The position numbers were made by a program, and so were the translations under genes. A DNA stretch of 64,000 nucleotides from an uncultured Paracoccaceae bacterium (lineage in GTDB: Bacteria > Pseudomonadota > Alphaproteobacteria > Rhodobacterales > Rhodobacteraceae), in the NCBI GenBank assembly GCA_947494445.1, contig CANLVD010000002.1, positions 124,001-188,000 of the forward strand. The letters are read 5' to 3'. Positions 42,874-52,487 of this stretch are shown here, in pieces (positions within the stretch are counted from its first letter, which is position 1; each line of letters opens with the position of its first letter). The notes beneath the pieces were generated by a model. The model was given only the letters and a program-made list of their open reading frames with translations. It ran no database searches and had not been told where the DNA came from.

Positions 42874-44832
42874 ATGAGCCTTCCACCGGGATTCCTTGAC
42901 GAGTTGCGCAGCCGCGTCTCGATCGGCGCTGTTGCCGGTCGCAAGATCACATGGGATCCGCGCAAGTCCAATCCGGGCAAGGGCGATCTTTGGGCACCCT
43001 GCCCGTTTCATCAGGAAAAAACCGCGTCCTTCCATGTCGATGACCGCAAGGGGTTCTACTATTGCTTTGGCTGCCATGCCAAAGGCGATGCGCTGAGCTT
43101 CGTGCGCGAGACCGAGAATGTAGGCTTCATGGAAGCCGTTGAAATTCTGGCCCGCGAAGCCGGAATGACCATGCCGGCGCGTGATCCGCAGGCTCAGCAG
43201 AAGTCGGACGAACGTACGCGTCTGGCCGAGGTGATGGAACAGGCTGTCCAGATTTACCGCCTTCAGTTGAAGACCGGCGTTGCCACTGAAGCGCGCGACT
43301 ACCTGACACGGCGCGGGCTGACAGACGAAATCCTTGAGCGTTTCGACATCGGCTTTGCACCCAACGCCCGCACGTTTCTGGTCGATGCGCTGAAAGCCAA
43401 GGGCGTTGCGGAGGCCTTGATCGTGGCTGCAGGACTTGCCATCAAGCCCGATGACGGCGGAGCGCCCTACGACCGGTTTCGCGGACGCATCATGTTCCCG
43501 ATCCGCGATGTGAGGGGGCGCGCCATTGCCTTTGGTGGCCGTGCCATGGATCCCGATGCCCGGGCCAAATACCTCAACTCCAACGAGACGCTGCTTTTTG
43601 ACAAGGGACGTGCGCTCTACAACCACGCCCCTGCTAGGGAAGCATCAGGCAAATCCGGTCAACTGGTGGTCGCCGAAGGCTACATGGACGTCATAGCGCT
43701 GGTCTCGGCGGGCATCGGCCATGCGGTCGCCCCTCTTGGCACCGCAATCACCGCGGACCAGTTGCAGTTGATGTGGCGTGTGGCACCCGAACCTGTGATC
43801 GCCCTTGATGGCGACACGGCAGGCCAACGCGCAGCAGAACGGCTGATCGATCTGGCACTACCCTTGCTGGAGGCTGGCAAGTCACTGCGGTTCTGCATCC
43901 TGCCCGATGGGCAGGATCCGGATGATCTGATCAAGGCACAGGGCGCACAGGCCATGGCCGACCGGCTGGCAGAGGCAGAACCGATGGTCAATCTGCTCTG
44001 GCGCCGTGAGACCGAGGGCCAGAATTTCGACAGCCCCGAGCGGCGTGCAGGTCTCGACAAACGCCTGCGCACCCTCTTGTCCAACATCGCCGACCCATCG
44101 CTGCGCAGCCATTATGAGGCATCGATCCGGGAGTTCCGACGTGATCTGTTTCGCCCTGCAGGAACCACAGGTTCCGAGCGTGGCCCAGGGCGGTCCTGGC
44201 GCAATCCCAAAGCACCACAACCGGCCACGCCGGGTACCAAGCAATCGATCCTGGCCCAGGCCGCAAAAGATCCGACGGCGGCAGCGCGGATACGCGAGAC
44301 CGCAATCCTTGCCGGATGCCTGAACCACCCGGACCTTATTGCCCAGCTTGAAACCAAATTGGAGCGCGCGCGGTTTTTGTGCAGCGATCTTGCAGAAATT
44401 CGGGACTTGCTCTTGTCCGTCGACCCACAAAGCCTAAGTGGGGATCAAGAGAAAGACACATCCGACCCGATTGCGGACCGGCTGGGCTACGACCCGCGGC
44501 AGAAACTGAATGGGATCGGCATGGTGCAGATCACGCCTCATCTGAGACCCGATTGTCCAAAGCCCGACGCTTTGCGCGCGCTTATGGCCGAACTTGATCG
44601 CCACATGGCCCTGACGGGTCTGGCGATGGAGGTAGCGGACGCCAAGGAGGACCTTGAAGGCGTCGCCGATGAGGGGCTGACATGGCGGCTGGAACAGGCC
44701 AGCCAACTGCCCGAGAAGATCGCAAAGGCGACCTTTGAGGGAGACGATGACACCGCAGGATCAGAGCGCGATCTTTCGGCATCACTGCAAAAAATGCTCG
44801 ACCAGCAGATCTGGTTAAGGAAGGGCAAATAG
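42874..44832 (+). CDS. dnaG: DNA primase
   Basis: A 652-residue DnaG that makes RNA primers for lagging-strand synthesis. The N-terminal zinc finger is intact (CPFHQEKTASFHVDDRKGFYYCFGCHAKGD region, about 40-70). The toprim catalytic core follows (VVAEGYMDVIALVSAGIGHAVAPLGTA, then ALDGDTAGQRAAERLIDLA), and a C-terminal helicase-interaction region extends to the end. The ATG at 42874 was chosen because the conserved start SLPPGFLDELRSRVS follows it. Confidence 0.96.
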   Translation: MSLPPGFLDELRSRVSIGAVAGRKITWDPRKSNPGKGDLWAPCPFHQEKTASFHVDDRKGFYYCFGCHAKGDALSFVRETENVGFMEAVEILAREAGMTMPARDPQAQQKSDERTRLAEVMEQAVQIYRLQLKTGVATEARDYLTRRGLTDEILERFDIGFAPNARTFLVDALKAKGVAEALIVAAGLAIKPDDGGAPYDRFRGRIMFPIRDVRGRAIAFGGRAMDPDARAKYLNSNETLLFDKGRALYNHAPAREASGKSGQLVVAEGYMDVIALVSAGIGHAVAPLGTAITADQLQLMWRVAPEPVIALDGDTAGQRAAERLIDLALPLLEAGKSLRFCILPDGQDPDDLIKAQGAQAMADRLAEAEPMVNLLWRRETEGQNFDSPERRAGLDKRLRTLLSNIADPSLRSHYEASIREFRRDLFRPAGTTGSERGPGRSWRNPKAPQPATPGTKQSILAQAAKDPTAAARIRETAILAGCLNHPDLIAQLETKLERARFLCSDLAEIRDLLLSVDPQSLSGDQEKDTSDPIADRLGYDPRQKLNGIGMVQITPHLRPDCPKPDALRALMAELDRHMALTGLAMEVADAKEDLEGVADEGLTWRLEQASQLPEKIAKATFEGDDDTAGSERDLSASLQKMLDQQIWLRKGK

Positions 44833-44935
44833 AATCACATTGCGAATCAGTGATTCGTAAGGGACAACCAAGGGGTGATGTGGACGCTGACCGGCAGGGC
44901 GCGTCCGGACCCGAATGACAGAATGGAGACGCTTG

Positions 44936-46951
44936 ATGGCCGCCAAGGACACCGAAGCTGCACCACAGGACGACGGACAGGACACATCAGGCCCAATGCT
45001 CGACATGAGCCAGGCCGCGGTCAAGAAGATGATCGCAACGGCCAAGACCCGGGGCTACATCACGTATGACGAGCTCAATCAGGTCATGCCGTCCGATCAG
45101 GTCTCGTCCGAGCAGATCGAAGATGTCATGGCGATGCTGTCCGAGATGGGTATCAACGTGGTCGAGGCCGAAGATGCCGAAGACAATGACGATGACGATG
45201 CTGAAACCGGTCTGGTAATCTCCGACGGCTCGACGTCCCGCGAGCTGGTCACCACAACCGCATCAAGCGAAAACCTCGACCGCACTGATGATCCGGTGCG
45301 CATGTATCTGCGCGAAATGGGCTCGGTCGAGCTTCTGTCGCGCGAGGGCGAGATTGCCATCGCCAAACGGATCGAGGCTGGCCGCAACACCATGATCCTC
45401 GGGCTGTGCGAAAGCCCCCTGACCTTTCAGGCGATCACCATCTGGCGCAACGAGCTTCTGGAAGAAGACATCATGCTGCGCGATGTCATCGATCTTGAGA
45501 CGACTTTTGGCGCTTCGATGGATGAGGAAGACGGGGATGAGGAAGAGGTCACACCGTCTGCCACGGCCCCTGGCTCCGACCAACCCGCAGCCGAGGCCAA
45601 GACCGAGCCCCAACAAAGCGGCGAAGAGGGTGAGACCCGCACCGACGATGATGACGACGATGATGAGGATGATCAGGCCAACCTGTCGCTTGCCGCGATG
45701 GAGGCTGCCCTCAAACCGCAGGTTCTCGAAACCCTCGACCGGATTGCCGACGACTACGCCAAGCTCTCGGAAATGCAGGACAGCCGGATCTCGGCTCAGC
45801 TGAACCGCGAGGAAAGCTTCTCGACCAATCAGGAGCTTGAGTATCAGCGGCTGCGTTCCGAGATTGTCGAACTCGTCAACTCATTGCACCTGCACAACAA
45901 CCGGATTGAAGCCCTGATCGACCAGATCTACGGCATCAATCGCAAAATCATGAGCCTTGATGGCGGCATGGTGAAACTGGCCGATCAGGCCCGGATCAAC
46001 CGCCGTGAATTCATCGAAGAATACAAGGGCAACGAGCTTGAGCCGGGATGGCTTGAGCGGGTCTCGGGCCTCAAGGGCCGTGGCTGGGACGTGCTGACGG
46101 ACCGCTATGTCGAACAGGCACAGGCCAACCGCGATGAGATGGCCGAAGTTGGACAGTATATCGGCGTCGACATCTCGGAATTCCGCCGGATCGTGAACCA
46201 GGTCCAGAAGGGCGAAAAAGAAGCACGGCTTGCCAAGAAGGAAATGGTCGAAGCGAACTTGCGTCTGGTGATCTCGATTGCCAAGAAGTACACCAACCGC
46301 GGCCTGCAGTTCCTTGACCTCATTCAGGAAGGCAACATCGGCCTGATGAAGGCGGTTGATAAGTTTGAATATCGTCGTGGCTACAAGTTTTCGACCTACG
46401 CTACATGGTGGATCCGTCAGGCAATCACGCGTTCCATCGCCGATCAGGCCCGCACGATCCGCATTCCGGTCCATATGATCGAGACGATCAACAAGCTGGT
46501 GCGCACAGGCCGCCAGATGCTGCATGAAATTGGCCGCGAGCCAACGCCCGAGGAATTGGCAGAAAAGCTGCAAATGCCTCTGGAGAAGGTCCGCAAGGTG
46601 ATGAAGATCGCCAAAGAGCCGATCTCGCTGGAGACGCCCATTGGCGACGAGGAAGACAGCCAGCTGGGCGATTTCATCGAGGACAAGAACGCCGTTCTGC
46701 CCCTCGACAGTGCCATTCAGGGCAACCTCAAGGAAACCACAACCCGGGTTCTTGCCTCTCTCACACCACGTGAGGAACGCGTGCTGCGCATGCGTTTCGG
46801 CATTGGCATGAATACCGACCACACGTTGGAAGAAGTTGGCCAGCAGTTCAGTGTGACCCGCGAGCGGATCCGTCAGATCGAGGCCAAGGCCCTGCGCAAG
46901 CTCAAGCACCCTAGCCGGTCCCGCAAGCTGCGTTCCTTCCTCGATCAGTAA
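44936..46951 (+). CDS. rpoD: housekeeping RNA polymerase sigma-70 factor RpoD
   Basis: The primary sigma factor, 671 residues. Region 1.1 is at the N-terminus, then an acidic spacer (about 195-240, Asp/Glu runs), the non-conserved region, region 2 ([43 protein letters not shown]), region 3, and region 4 ([40 protein letters not shown]). A GGAG site precedes the ATG at 44936. It follows dnaG by 103 bases in the conserved order of the macromolecular synthesis operon (rpsU not seen). Confidence 0.97.
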   Translation: MAAKDTEAAPQDDGQDTSGPMLDMSQAAVKKMIATAKTRGYITYDELNQVMPSDQVSSEQIEDVMAMLSEMGINVVEAEDAEDNDDDDAETGLVISDGSTSRELVTTTASSENLDRTDDPVRMYLREMGSVELLSREGEIAIAKRIEAGRNTMILGLCESPLTFQAITIWRNELLEEDIMLRDVIDLETTFGASMDEEDGDEEEVTPSATAPGSDQPAAEAKTEPQQSGEEGETRTDDDDDDDEDDQANLSLAAMEAALKPQVLETLDRIADDYAKLSEMQDSRISAQLNREESFSTNQELEYQRLRSEIVELVNSLHLHNNRIEALIDQIYGINRKIMSLDGGMVKLADQARINRREFIEEYKGNELEPGWLERVSGLKGRGWDVLTDRYVEQAQANRDEMAEVGQYIGVDISEFRRIVNQVQKGEKEARLAKKEMVEANLRLVISIAKKYTNRGLQFLDLIQEGNIGLMKAVDKFEYRRGYKFSTYATWWIRQAITRSIADQARTIRIPVHMIETINKLVRTGRQMLHEIGREPTPEELAEKLQMPLEKVRKVMKIAKEPISLETPIGDEEDSQLGDFIEDKNAVLPLDSAIQGNLKETTTRVLASLTPREERVLRMRFGIGMNTDHTLEEVGQQFSVTRERIRQIEAKALRKLKHPSRSRKLRSFLDQ

Positions 46952-47068
46952 AAAGCCGGCACGACCCCAGATTCCTACCGACCTTCAAATCCGGCTGGAA
47001 AATTGGTTTTGTCGCAAGCTGTCCCGATGTTAGTTTGGCGAGGAATGTAACTGACGGGGTCGCCCGGT

Positions 47069-48529
47069 TTGCCCATTTCGCACACCACTACTCATGCGGC
47101 TTCAAAGGCCACATTGCGGGCCGGGCCAGCGCGTGACGCTCAATCAGCTTTGCAGGGCGATAGCCTCCTGCAAACGCTGGCCGACGCCTCCCGCCCTGCG
47201 CTTGCCATCAACCAGTTGCAAGGGCTTGCCAATGGCGCCGCCCTGCCAGCAGATAGCGTTGTTCAAAGGGTCATAGACGAGCCTGAATTTGCCGGGTCGC
47301 GCATCAAGATCTGGGTCGATGATACGATTGAAACCGTGTTTCTTGCCCGGGATTTCACTCCTGGTGATGGCACCGTCAGCTATACATCCGAAGACCCGTC
47401 AAAGGATCTCGCCAAGCAGGAAAAGGCCAATCGGGACATCATTCATGCCGACCGGCGAAAAAAGAACCCACGCACTGTGTCTCCTCCGTCTGTCAGCGGC
47501 ACGGAGATCTCCGTCGATCACGCTTTTCCGTTGTCGACAAAGGACGCCGAAATCATCCGTGAAATGGATCAGGCAGCCGAGTTTGAAGCTGCGGCCAATG
47601 ATCTTGACGTTGACATTTCTCCGGAGGTCATCACCTACCTGACCGATCTGGTTGAGCACCACAAAGGTCTGGCTGAAGACGAAATTACCGTCACCAAAGC
47701 CCGCATTCTGGCATTGGCCACAGAGCTTGCAAAAGACAACGAGATCATCGGAACCAGCGTGGATGTCACCTCGGAAAGAGCTGTGGGCGACCTCAAAGAC
47801 CTTCTTGGTGAAACAGATGCCGACTATAATGAGTTCGAGGCTGGTGAGGACTACTACATCGATCAGATCATCGAATTCATGACCGGCACTCAAACACCAG
47901 AAGCGACTGGCGGCGGTGATGCAGGTGAAGGATCAAGCAGCAACAAGGCCGACTGGAAGACAGACCAGACAAAGACGGAACGAAACCTTGTCAAGGCTGC
48001 CATTAATCCTCTTGAGGTGGCGCGCCTGATGTTGGCCGAGGCCACGTTGCATCACAAGATTTCACGCTCTCAGATCAAGCTTATGCTGGAAGAACTGGGA
48101 CGGGCCACAAATGACACGCCTGGCGTGGCGGCCATGTATACGTTCCTTGGACAGATCAGTGTGATCACCGGAAAAGGCGACCGCGAGGTTGCAATGGAAA
48201 ACTGGACGGCCAACATCGAACTGGGTGTCCATGTGGACCACCGGGCCGAAGGCGATGATCCCAAGGAAGGGTTTGATGGCAACTATCAGTCCGATGGGAC
48301 CGCCACGCCGCGCACTGCGAAATTGGAGGAAGCAGCGCTGATTATCGCGAATATTGGCGGTGGCGCACCGGTGAACTGGGTCTCACTTGCCGCGCATCTG
48401 AACGCGGCCAAAGTCCAGCATCAGGCCATGGTTGCGGAGGAAAAGGCCTTCACCGCCCCCAAGCTGGACCAATGGAAAAACGCTCCTGACAGCAAATTCA
48501 CGCGGCGCAAGAAGGGTGAGGTGGACTAG
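47069..48529 (+). CDS. unknown protein with contractile-injection cargo-like leader, after rpoD
   Basis: A 486-residue protein from a TTG at 47069 (GGGGT upstream; no earlier in-frame ATG). The first 75 residues carry SALQGDSLLQTLADASRPAL, INQLQGLANGAALPADS and VVQRVI, the same LQ-x-LA-x-x-S and VQR pattern as the gene at 42196. The rest (about 75-486) is acidic and helical with a Gly/Ser-rich hinge near 290-300 (GGGDAGEGSSSN), and no recognised domain. The two genes share leader type but unrelated C-termini, as expected of effector or cargo families. It ends 10 bases from a convergent gene. Confidence 0.65.
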   Translation: MPISHTTTHAASKATLRAGPARDAQSALQGDSLLQTLADASRPALAINQLQGLANGAALPADSVVQRVIDEPEFAGSRIKIWVDDTIETVFLARDFTPGDGTVSYTSEDPSKDLAKQEKANRDIIHADRRKKNPRTVSPPSVSGTEISVDHAFPLSTKDAEIIREMDQAAEFEAAANDLDVDISPEVITYLTDLVEHHKGLAEDEITVTKARILALATELAKDNEIIGTSVDVTSERAVGDLKDLLGETDADYNEFEAGEDYYIDQIIEFMTGTQTPEATGGGDAGEGSSSNKADWKTDQTKTERNLVKAAINPLEVARLMLAEATLHHKISRSQIKLMLEELGRATNDTPGVAAMYTFLGQISVITGKGDREVAMENWTANIELGVHVDHRAEGDDPKEGFDGNYQSDGTATPRTAKLEEAALIIANIGGGAPVNWVSLAAHLNAAKVQHQAMVAEEKAFTAPKLDQWKNAPDSKFTRRKKGEVD

Positions 48530-48538
48530 GCAGAGACC

Positions 48539-49060
48539 TCAGATCTTCTCGCCTTTGTTCAGCAAGTCATCAATCAACTGCCTTTGGATGTTGGCACTGT
48601 CGCCGCCCTGAAAAGTCATCGCGCCACCGGTGAACAGGGTGCCATATGTAAGCGCCAGATTAACCGTTTGCCCAAGGCCCGAGATCAGTTGGTCCTTCTC
48701 CAGCGGCGACAAGGGGTGAATGAAGACGCCCCAGAGCCTGCCATTGGCAATTGCGTAGCGGGCATCCAGTGCCGTATCGAAGTTGGCCTGCATCACCCGC
48801 ATGACATCAGCCTCCGACATCCCGGCTGCCGAACGGATCGGCACCATCGCGCGCATCCGGTCTGCGATCGGGTCGGTGATGATCAGGACCGGTACGTCCT
48901 GAATGGTCAGTTGGAAATTCGTGGCAGCGCGTTGCGCATCCGGATCCAGTGCCGTGACGATTTCGGACAGGCGATCAAGATTCATCTGTGGCTCGACTGC
49001 CTCTTCAGCCGCGACCGGCAAGGCCATGAACACCAATCCACTCAAAACAGCACGCAGCAT
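48539..49060 (-). CDS. periplasmic protein of unknown function
   Basis: A 173-residue protein with an N-terminal signal sequence (MLRAVLSGLVFMALPVAAEEA). The mature part has alternating helix and strand, with VLIITDPIADRMRAMVPIRS and LWGVFIHPLSPLEKDQLISGLGQ. The build recalls YbjN or type III chaperone folds, but I cannot name the family. It stands alone and converges with the leader-bearing gene; a link to that gene cannot be shown. Confidence 0.7.
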   Translation of the reverse strand: MLRAVLSGLVFMALPVAAEEAVEPQMNLDRLSEIVTALDPDAQRAATNFQLTIQDVPVLIITDPIADRMRAMVPIRSAAGMSEADVMRVMQANFDTALDARYAIANGRLWGVFIHPLSPLEKDQLISGLGQTVNLALTYGTLFTGGAMTFQGGDSANIQRQLIDDLLNKGEKI

Positions 49061-49166
49061 GTCACTCTCCCTTTTGCTAGTACCAGCCTAAGCGGCAGGG
49101 GCGTGACCTGTCACCCTGTTGCAAGTAAACAGGTGGTGAAGACAACGAGAGGCAGCCATTTCCTTC

Positions 49167-49592
49167 ATGTCCCGACAGCACCGCTTGCGCATCCAGACCC
49201 GCGGCCCCGGCTTCACTGAAATCACCAGCGAGATCACGGGATTTGTGGACCAGACTTCACTGGGTGCGGGGCTTCTCACGGTGTTTTTGCGCCACACCTC
49301 TTGCGCCCTGCTGATTCAGGAAAACGCGGACCCGGACGTGCGCCGTGACCTGGAGGTCTTCTTTCGCAAGCTGGTACCACCGGGCGACGATCCGGCGATG
49401 TCCTGGCTCAGACACACACTTGAGGGCCCGGATGACATGCCTGCGCATATCAAGGCAGCACTCTTGCCGGTCTCCCTGTCGATACCGGTCGCGGATGGCC
49501 GGATGCAGCTTGGCACCTGGCAGGGCATCTACATTTTCGAGTTCCGTGACAATCCGCACAATAGGGAAGTGTTTTTGCACCTCTCGACCTGA
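49167..49592 (+). CDS. YjbQ/UPF0047 family protein
   Basis: A 141-residue protein of the YjbQ family (secondary thiamine-phosphate synthase activity). Typical motifs: GLLTVFLRHTSCALLIQENADP and DMPAHIKAALLPVSLSIPVADG, then GTWQGIYIFEFRD with conserved His and Asp residues around a metal site. The in vivo role is unsettled. The start ATG at 49167 has a weak ribosome site. Confidence 0.9.
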   Translation: MSRQHRLRIQTRGPGFTEITSEITGFVDQTSLGAGLLTVFLRHTSCALLIQENADPDVRRDLEVFFRKLVPPGDDPAMSWLRHTLEGPDDMPAHIKAALLPVSLSIPVADGRMQLGTWQGIYIFEFRDNPHNREVFLHLST

Positions 49593-49679
49593 AGACCCTC
49601 AAGCCCTCTTGAAACCTGCCGGTCGAGGTGCCACTTCGATGTTAATATTATTTACATTAAACCAGCGAAGGGACCACAC

Positions 49680-49988
49680 ATGGCACAGGATCAGCCATAT
49701 TCACAAGTCGAAGACGCAGAAGTCTATGAGGACACGCCTGCCAACAATCCGTGGATGAGGGGCGTTTTCATGTTCCTCTTCGTTCTGATGTTCGCACTGG
49801 CAGAAACCCTGTTGTCGATCATTGCCTTGCTGCAGTTCCTGTGGTCCGTGGTCACCAAGGCACCCAACAAGCAGTTGCGTGCCTTTGGCTATTCCATGAG
49901 CATCTGGATGCGTGATGTCGCGCAGTTTCAGGCCTGCGAAACAGAAGAAAAGCCCTTCCCCTTCGCACCCTGGCCCAAGGACGGCTAA
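49680..49988 (+). CDS. DUF4389 family membrane protein
   Basis: A 102-residue protein with an acidic N-terminus, one or two hydrophobic segments (VFMFLFVLMFALAETLLSIIALLQFLW) and a conserved tail (FGYSMSIWMRDVAQFQACETEEKPFPF). These match DUF4389, a small membrane family of unknown function. Its stop overlaps the stop region of the convergent SDR gene. Confidence 0.82.
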   Translation: MAQDQPYSQVEDAEVYEDTPANNPWMRGVFMFLFVLMFALAETLLSIIALLQFLWSVVTKAPNKQLRAFGYSMSIWMRDVAQFQACETEEKPFPFAPWPKDG

Positions 49989-50671
49989 GCGCCGCCCGGA
50001 TTTGGCATGAGATGAACTTCGCCCACCATCACGGTGGGCGGCTGATCCAAAGCGTAGACAACAGCACGGGCCACATCGGCCGCCGTCAGCCCCTGAGGTT
50101 TCGGGCTGTCAAAGAACGGCGTGTCGACCATACCGGGCGAGATGATCGTGCAGCGCCCGCCCCATTCCCGCATTTCTTCGGCCAGATTGGTGGCCCAAGC
50201 GTGAATGAACCATTTGGTCGCGCCATAGATCGAACCTTTCATATGGGCCCGCCCTGCGCGGGAGCCTGTGACCAGAAACTGACCCTTTGACTTTTGCAAC
50301 TCGGGCAGGCTGGTCTTTGCGGTCAGCAAGGCACCCATGATGTTCACATCCAGCATCTGCTTCCAGTTTTCGGGATCACCTGCCTCAGTGCCCGGTGTCG
50401 TTGCCCCAAGACCAGCATTGGCAAAGACCGCATCAAGCGCGCCAAACCGGCTGGTGGTCTGGGAAACGGCCATGCTGAGATCCTCAAGCGAGGCAACATC
50501 GCCCGTACACGCGATGCAGAAGTCACTGCCAAGTTCATCCGCCAGAGCCTGCAGCTTGTCGGCTGATCGCGCAAATAGCGTGACCCGCCACCCCGACGCA
50601 ACTGCCTGACGAGCTGTCTCGGCGCCGATCCCTGAGGATGCGCCTGTGATCAATAGGGTTTTGCCGCTCAT
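49985..50671 (-). CDS. short-chain dehydrogenase/reductase
   Basis: A 228-residue classical SDR: LITGASSGIGAETARQ cofactor loop, NAGLGA near 80, catalytic Ser in VTGSRAGR and YGATK active-site Tyr-Lys near 145, then a PGMVDTPFF substrate-loop segment. GGAGG before the ATG at 50671 rejects a longer frame. It belongs to the YdfG-like NADP group; substrate unknown. Confidence 0.88.
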   Translation of the reverse strand: MSGKTLLITGASSGIGAETARQAVASGWRVTLFARSADKLQALADELGSDFCIACTGDVASLEDLSMAVSQTTSRFGALDAVFANAGLGATTPGTEAGDPENWKQMLDVNIMGALLTAKTSLPELQKSKGQFLVTGSRAGRAHMKGSIYGATKWFIHAWATNLAEEMREWGGRCTIISPGMVDTPFFDSPKPQGLTAADVARAVVYALDQPPTVMVGEVHLMPNPGGA

Positions 50672-50874
50672 GTCCTGACCTCCGATGTTATGCCTCACCA
50701 GATACACCACCGCATGTTCCAGACAAGTGCCGAGGGATTGAACCAGCCGACATGGTAACGACTAATCCTAGGGTATTTGTCTTTATCGTGGGGCTGACTA
50801 TTCCCTCTACACAAATGCTGGATCATCGCCTAAGATGCTAAAAAAAACCCAAGAGCAGACGAGGGTCCCCATCC

Positions 50875-51351
50875 ATGCGCTGTCCGTTTTGTGGCAATGT
50901 TGATACTCAGGTAAAAGACAGCCGCCCGGCCGAAGATCATGTCGCCATCAGACGACGCCGGTATTGCCCGGCCTGTGGTGGCCGTTTCACCACTTACGAG
51001 CGGGTGCAGTTGCGCGACCTCGTGGTGATCAAGAAAAACAACCGACGTGAGGATTTCGACCGCAACAAGTTGGAGCGCTCGATCCGCATCGCCTTGCAGA
51101 AACGCCCCCTTGATCCGGAGCGTGTGGATCAGATGATTTCGGGCATTGTCCGGCGGCTGGAAAGCATGGGTGACACGGACATCCAGTCCGATCAGATCGG
51201 TTCCATCGTCATGGAAACACTCGCCCGGATCGACACTGTGGCCTATGTCCGCTTTGCTTCCGTCTACAAGAACTTCCAGGCTGCCGATGATTTCGAGGAG
51301 TTCGTGGCCGAGTTGCGCCCATCTGGCGAAGACCAGCCCCCAGAGGAATGA
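50875..51351 (+). CDS. nrdR: transcriptional repressor NrdR
   Basis: A 158-residue zinc-ribbon and ATP-cone repressor of ribonucleotide reductase genes. The four zinc cysteines are in CPFCGN and CPACGGRF; the ATP-cone region reads [29 protein letters not shown]. Its stop overlaps the start of ribD by 4 bases. No NrdR box was identified in the 200 bases upstream. Confidence 0.95.
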   Translation: MRCPFCGNVDTQVKDSRPAEDHVAIRRRRYCPACGGRFTTYERVQLRDLVVIKKNNRREDFDRNKLERSIRIALQKRPLDPERVDQMISGIVRRLESMGDTDIQSDQIGSIVMETLARIDTVAYVRFASVYKNFQAADDFEEFVAELRPSGEDQPPEE

Positions 51352-52487
51352 GCGCGACAGCGCCTGATGACACGCCCTGGATGCAGGTAGCCCTGCAACT
51401 GGCCAAGCGTGGCGTCGGCAGGACCTGGCCAAACCCTTCGGTTGGCTGCGTGGTTGTGAGCGACGGCATATGCGTTGGACGCGGGCAAACACAACCCGGT
51501 GGCAGACCCCATGCCGAGACCGTTGCACTTGCTCAGGCAGGTGTGTGGTCGCGCGGCGCAACCGCCTATGTCACGCTTGAGCCCTGTTCCCACCATGGAC
51601 AGACACCACCCTGTGCAGAGGCTTTGATTGCAGCGGGCGTTAACCGTGTGGTGATCGGAACACTGGACCCTGACGCACGGGTCAGCGGGCGCGGTGTGCA
51701 AATGCTGCGGGAGGCCGGGATCGTTGTGGATACCGGCTGTTGTGAAGCGAAGGCTGTTGCAGTGACCGCAGGGTTTCTCAGCCGAATGCGCCGGAACCGC
51801 CCTTACCTGTCGCTGAAACTCGCCACCACGCTCGATGGTCGGATTGCGACGGCCTCTGGGGAAAGCCGCTGGATCACAGGTCCGGAGGCACGCCGTTTCG
51901 TGCATATGCTGCGCGCGAAGTCCGATGCGGTTCTGATTGGTTCCGGCACAGCATTAGCAGACGATCCGATGCTCGATGTTCGCGACCTTGGGTTGGCTGA
52001 ATGTAATCCGGTGCGTGTTGTTCTGGACGGCCACCTGAAAGTCCCGCCTGAAAGCCGTCTGGTGCAAACTGCGGACAATGTCCCTCTGTGGCTCCTCCAC
52101 TCGGCATCCGCTCGTCCGCCTGATGGCTCAGAGGCCGTGCGATACTTCCAGATCCAAACAGAAGCGACGGATCAACTTGATCTTCCCAAAGCGCTGGCCC
52201 GGCTGTCCGATGAGGGGATCACAAGCGTACTGTGTGAAGGCGGTGGCACGCTTGCAGCGTCTCTTCTTCGCGCAGGGTTGGTGGACGAGTTGATCTGGAT
52301 TCACGCAGGTTTTGCCTTGGGTGGTTCGGCAACGCCAGCCATAGGCGATCTGGCCATGTCCCGACTGGCAGAGGCGCAGCGGTTCGAACTAGCCGAGCGC
52401 AGACAATTGGGCGCGGACAGCCTGACCCGCTGGATCAACCCCGCCACATATGGGCAAATCGCCGGAACCGGTACTGAAGCAGACTGA
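51348..52487 (+). CDS. ribD: bifunctional riboflavin deaminase/reductase RibD
   Basis: A 379-residue fusion of the pyrimidine deaminase ([27 protein letters not shown] with zinc ligands, about 60-100) and the pyrimidine reductase ([39 protein letters not shown]). It performs the second and third steps of riboflavin synthesis. The last 53 bases overlap the end of kpsC on the other strand. In relatives ribE follows directly; here it lies about 4.7 kb downstream. Confidence 0.94.
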   Translation: MSATAPDDTPWMQVALQLAKRGVGRTWPNPSVGCVVVSDGICVGRGQTQPGGRPHAETVALAQAGVWSRGATAYVTLEPCSHHGQTPPCAEALIAAGVNRVVIGTLDPDARVSGRGVQMLREAGIVVDTGCCEAKAVAVTAGFLSRMRRNRPYLSLKLATTLDGRIATASGESRWITGPEARRFVHMLRAKSDAVLIGSGTALADDPMLDVRDLGLAECNPVRVVLDGHLKVPPESRLVQTADNVPLWLLHSASARPPDGSEAVRYFQIQTEATDQLDLPKALARLSDEGITSVLCEGGGTLAASLLRAGLVDELIWIHAGFALGGSATPAIGDLAMSRLAEAQRFELAERRQLGADSLTRWINPATYGQIAGTGTEAD

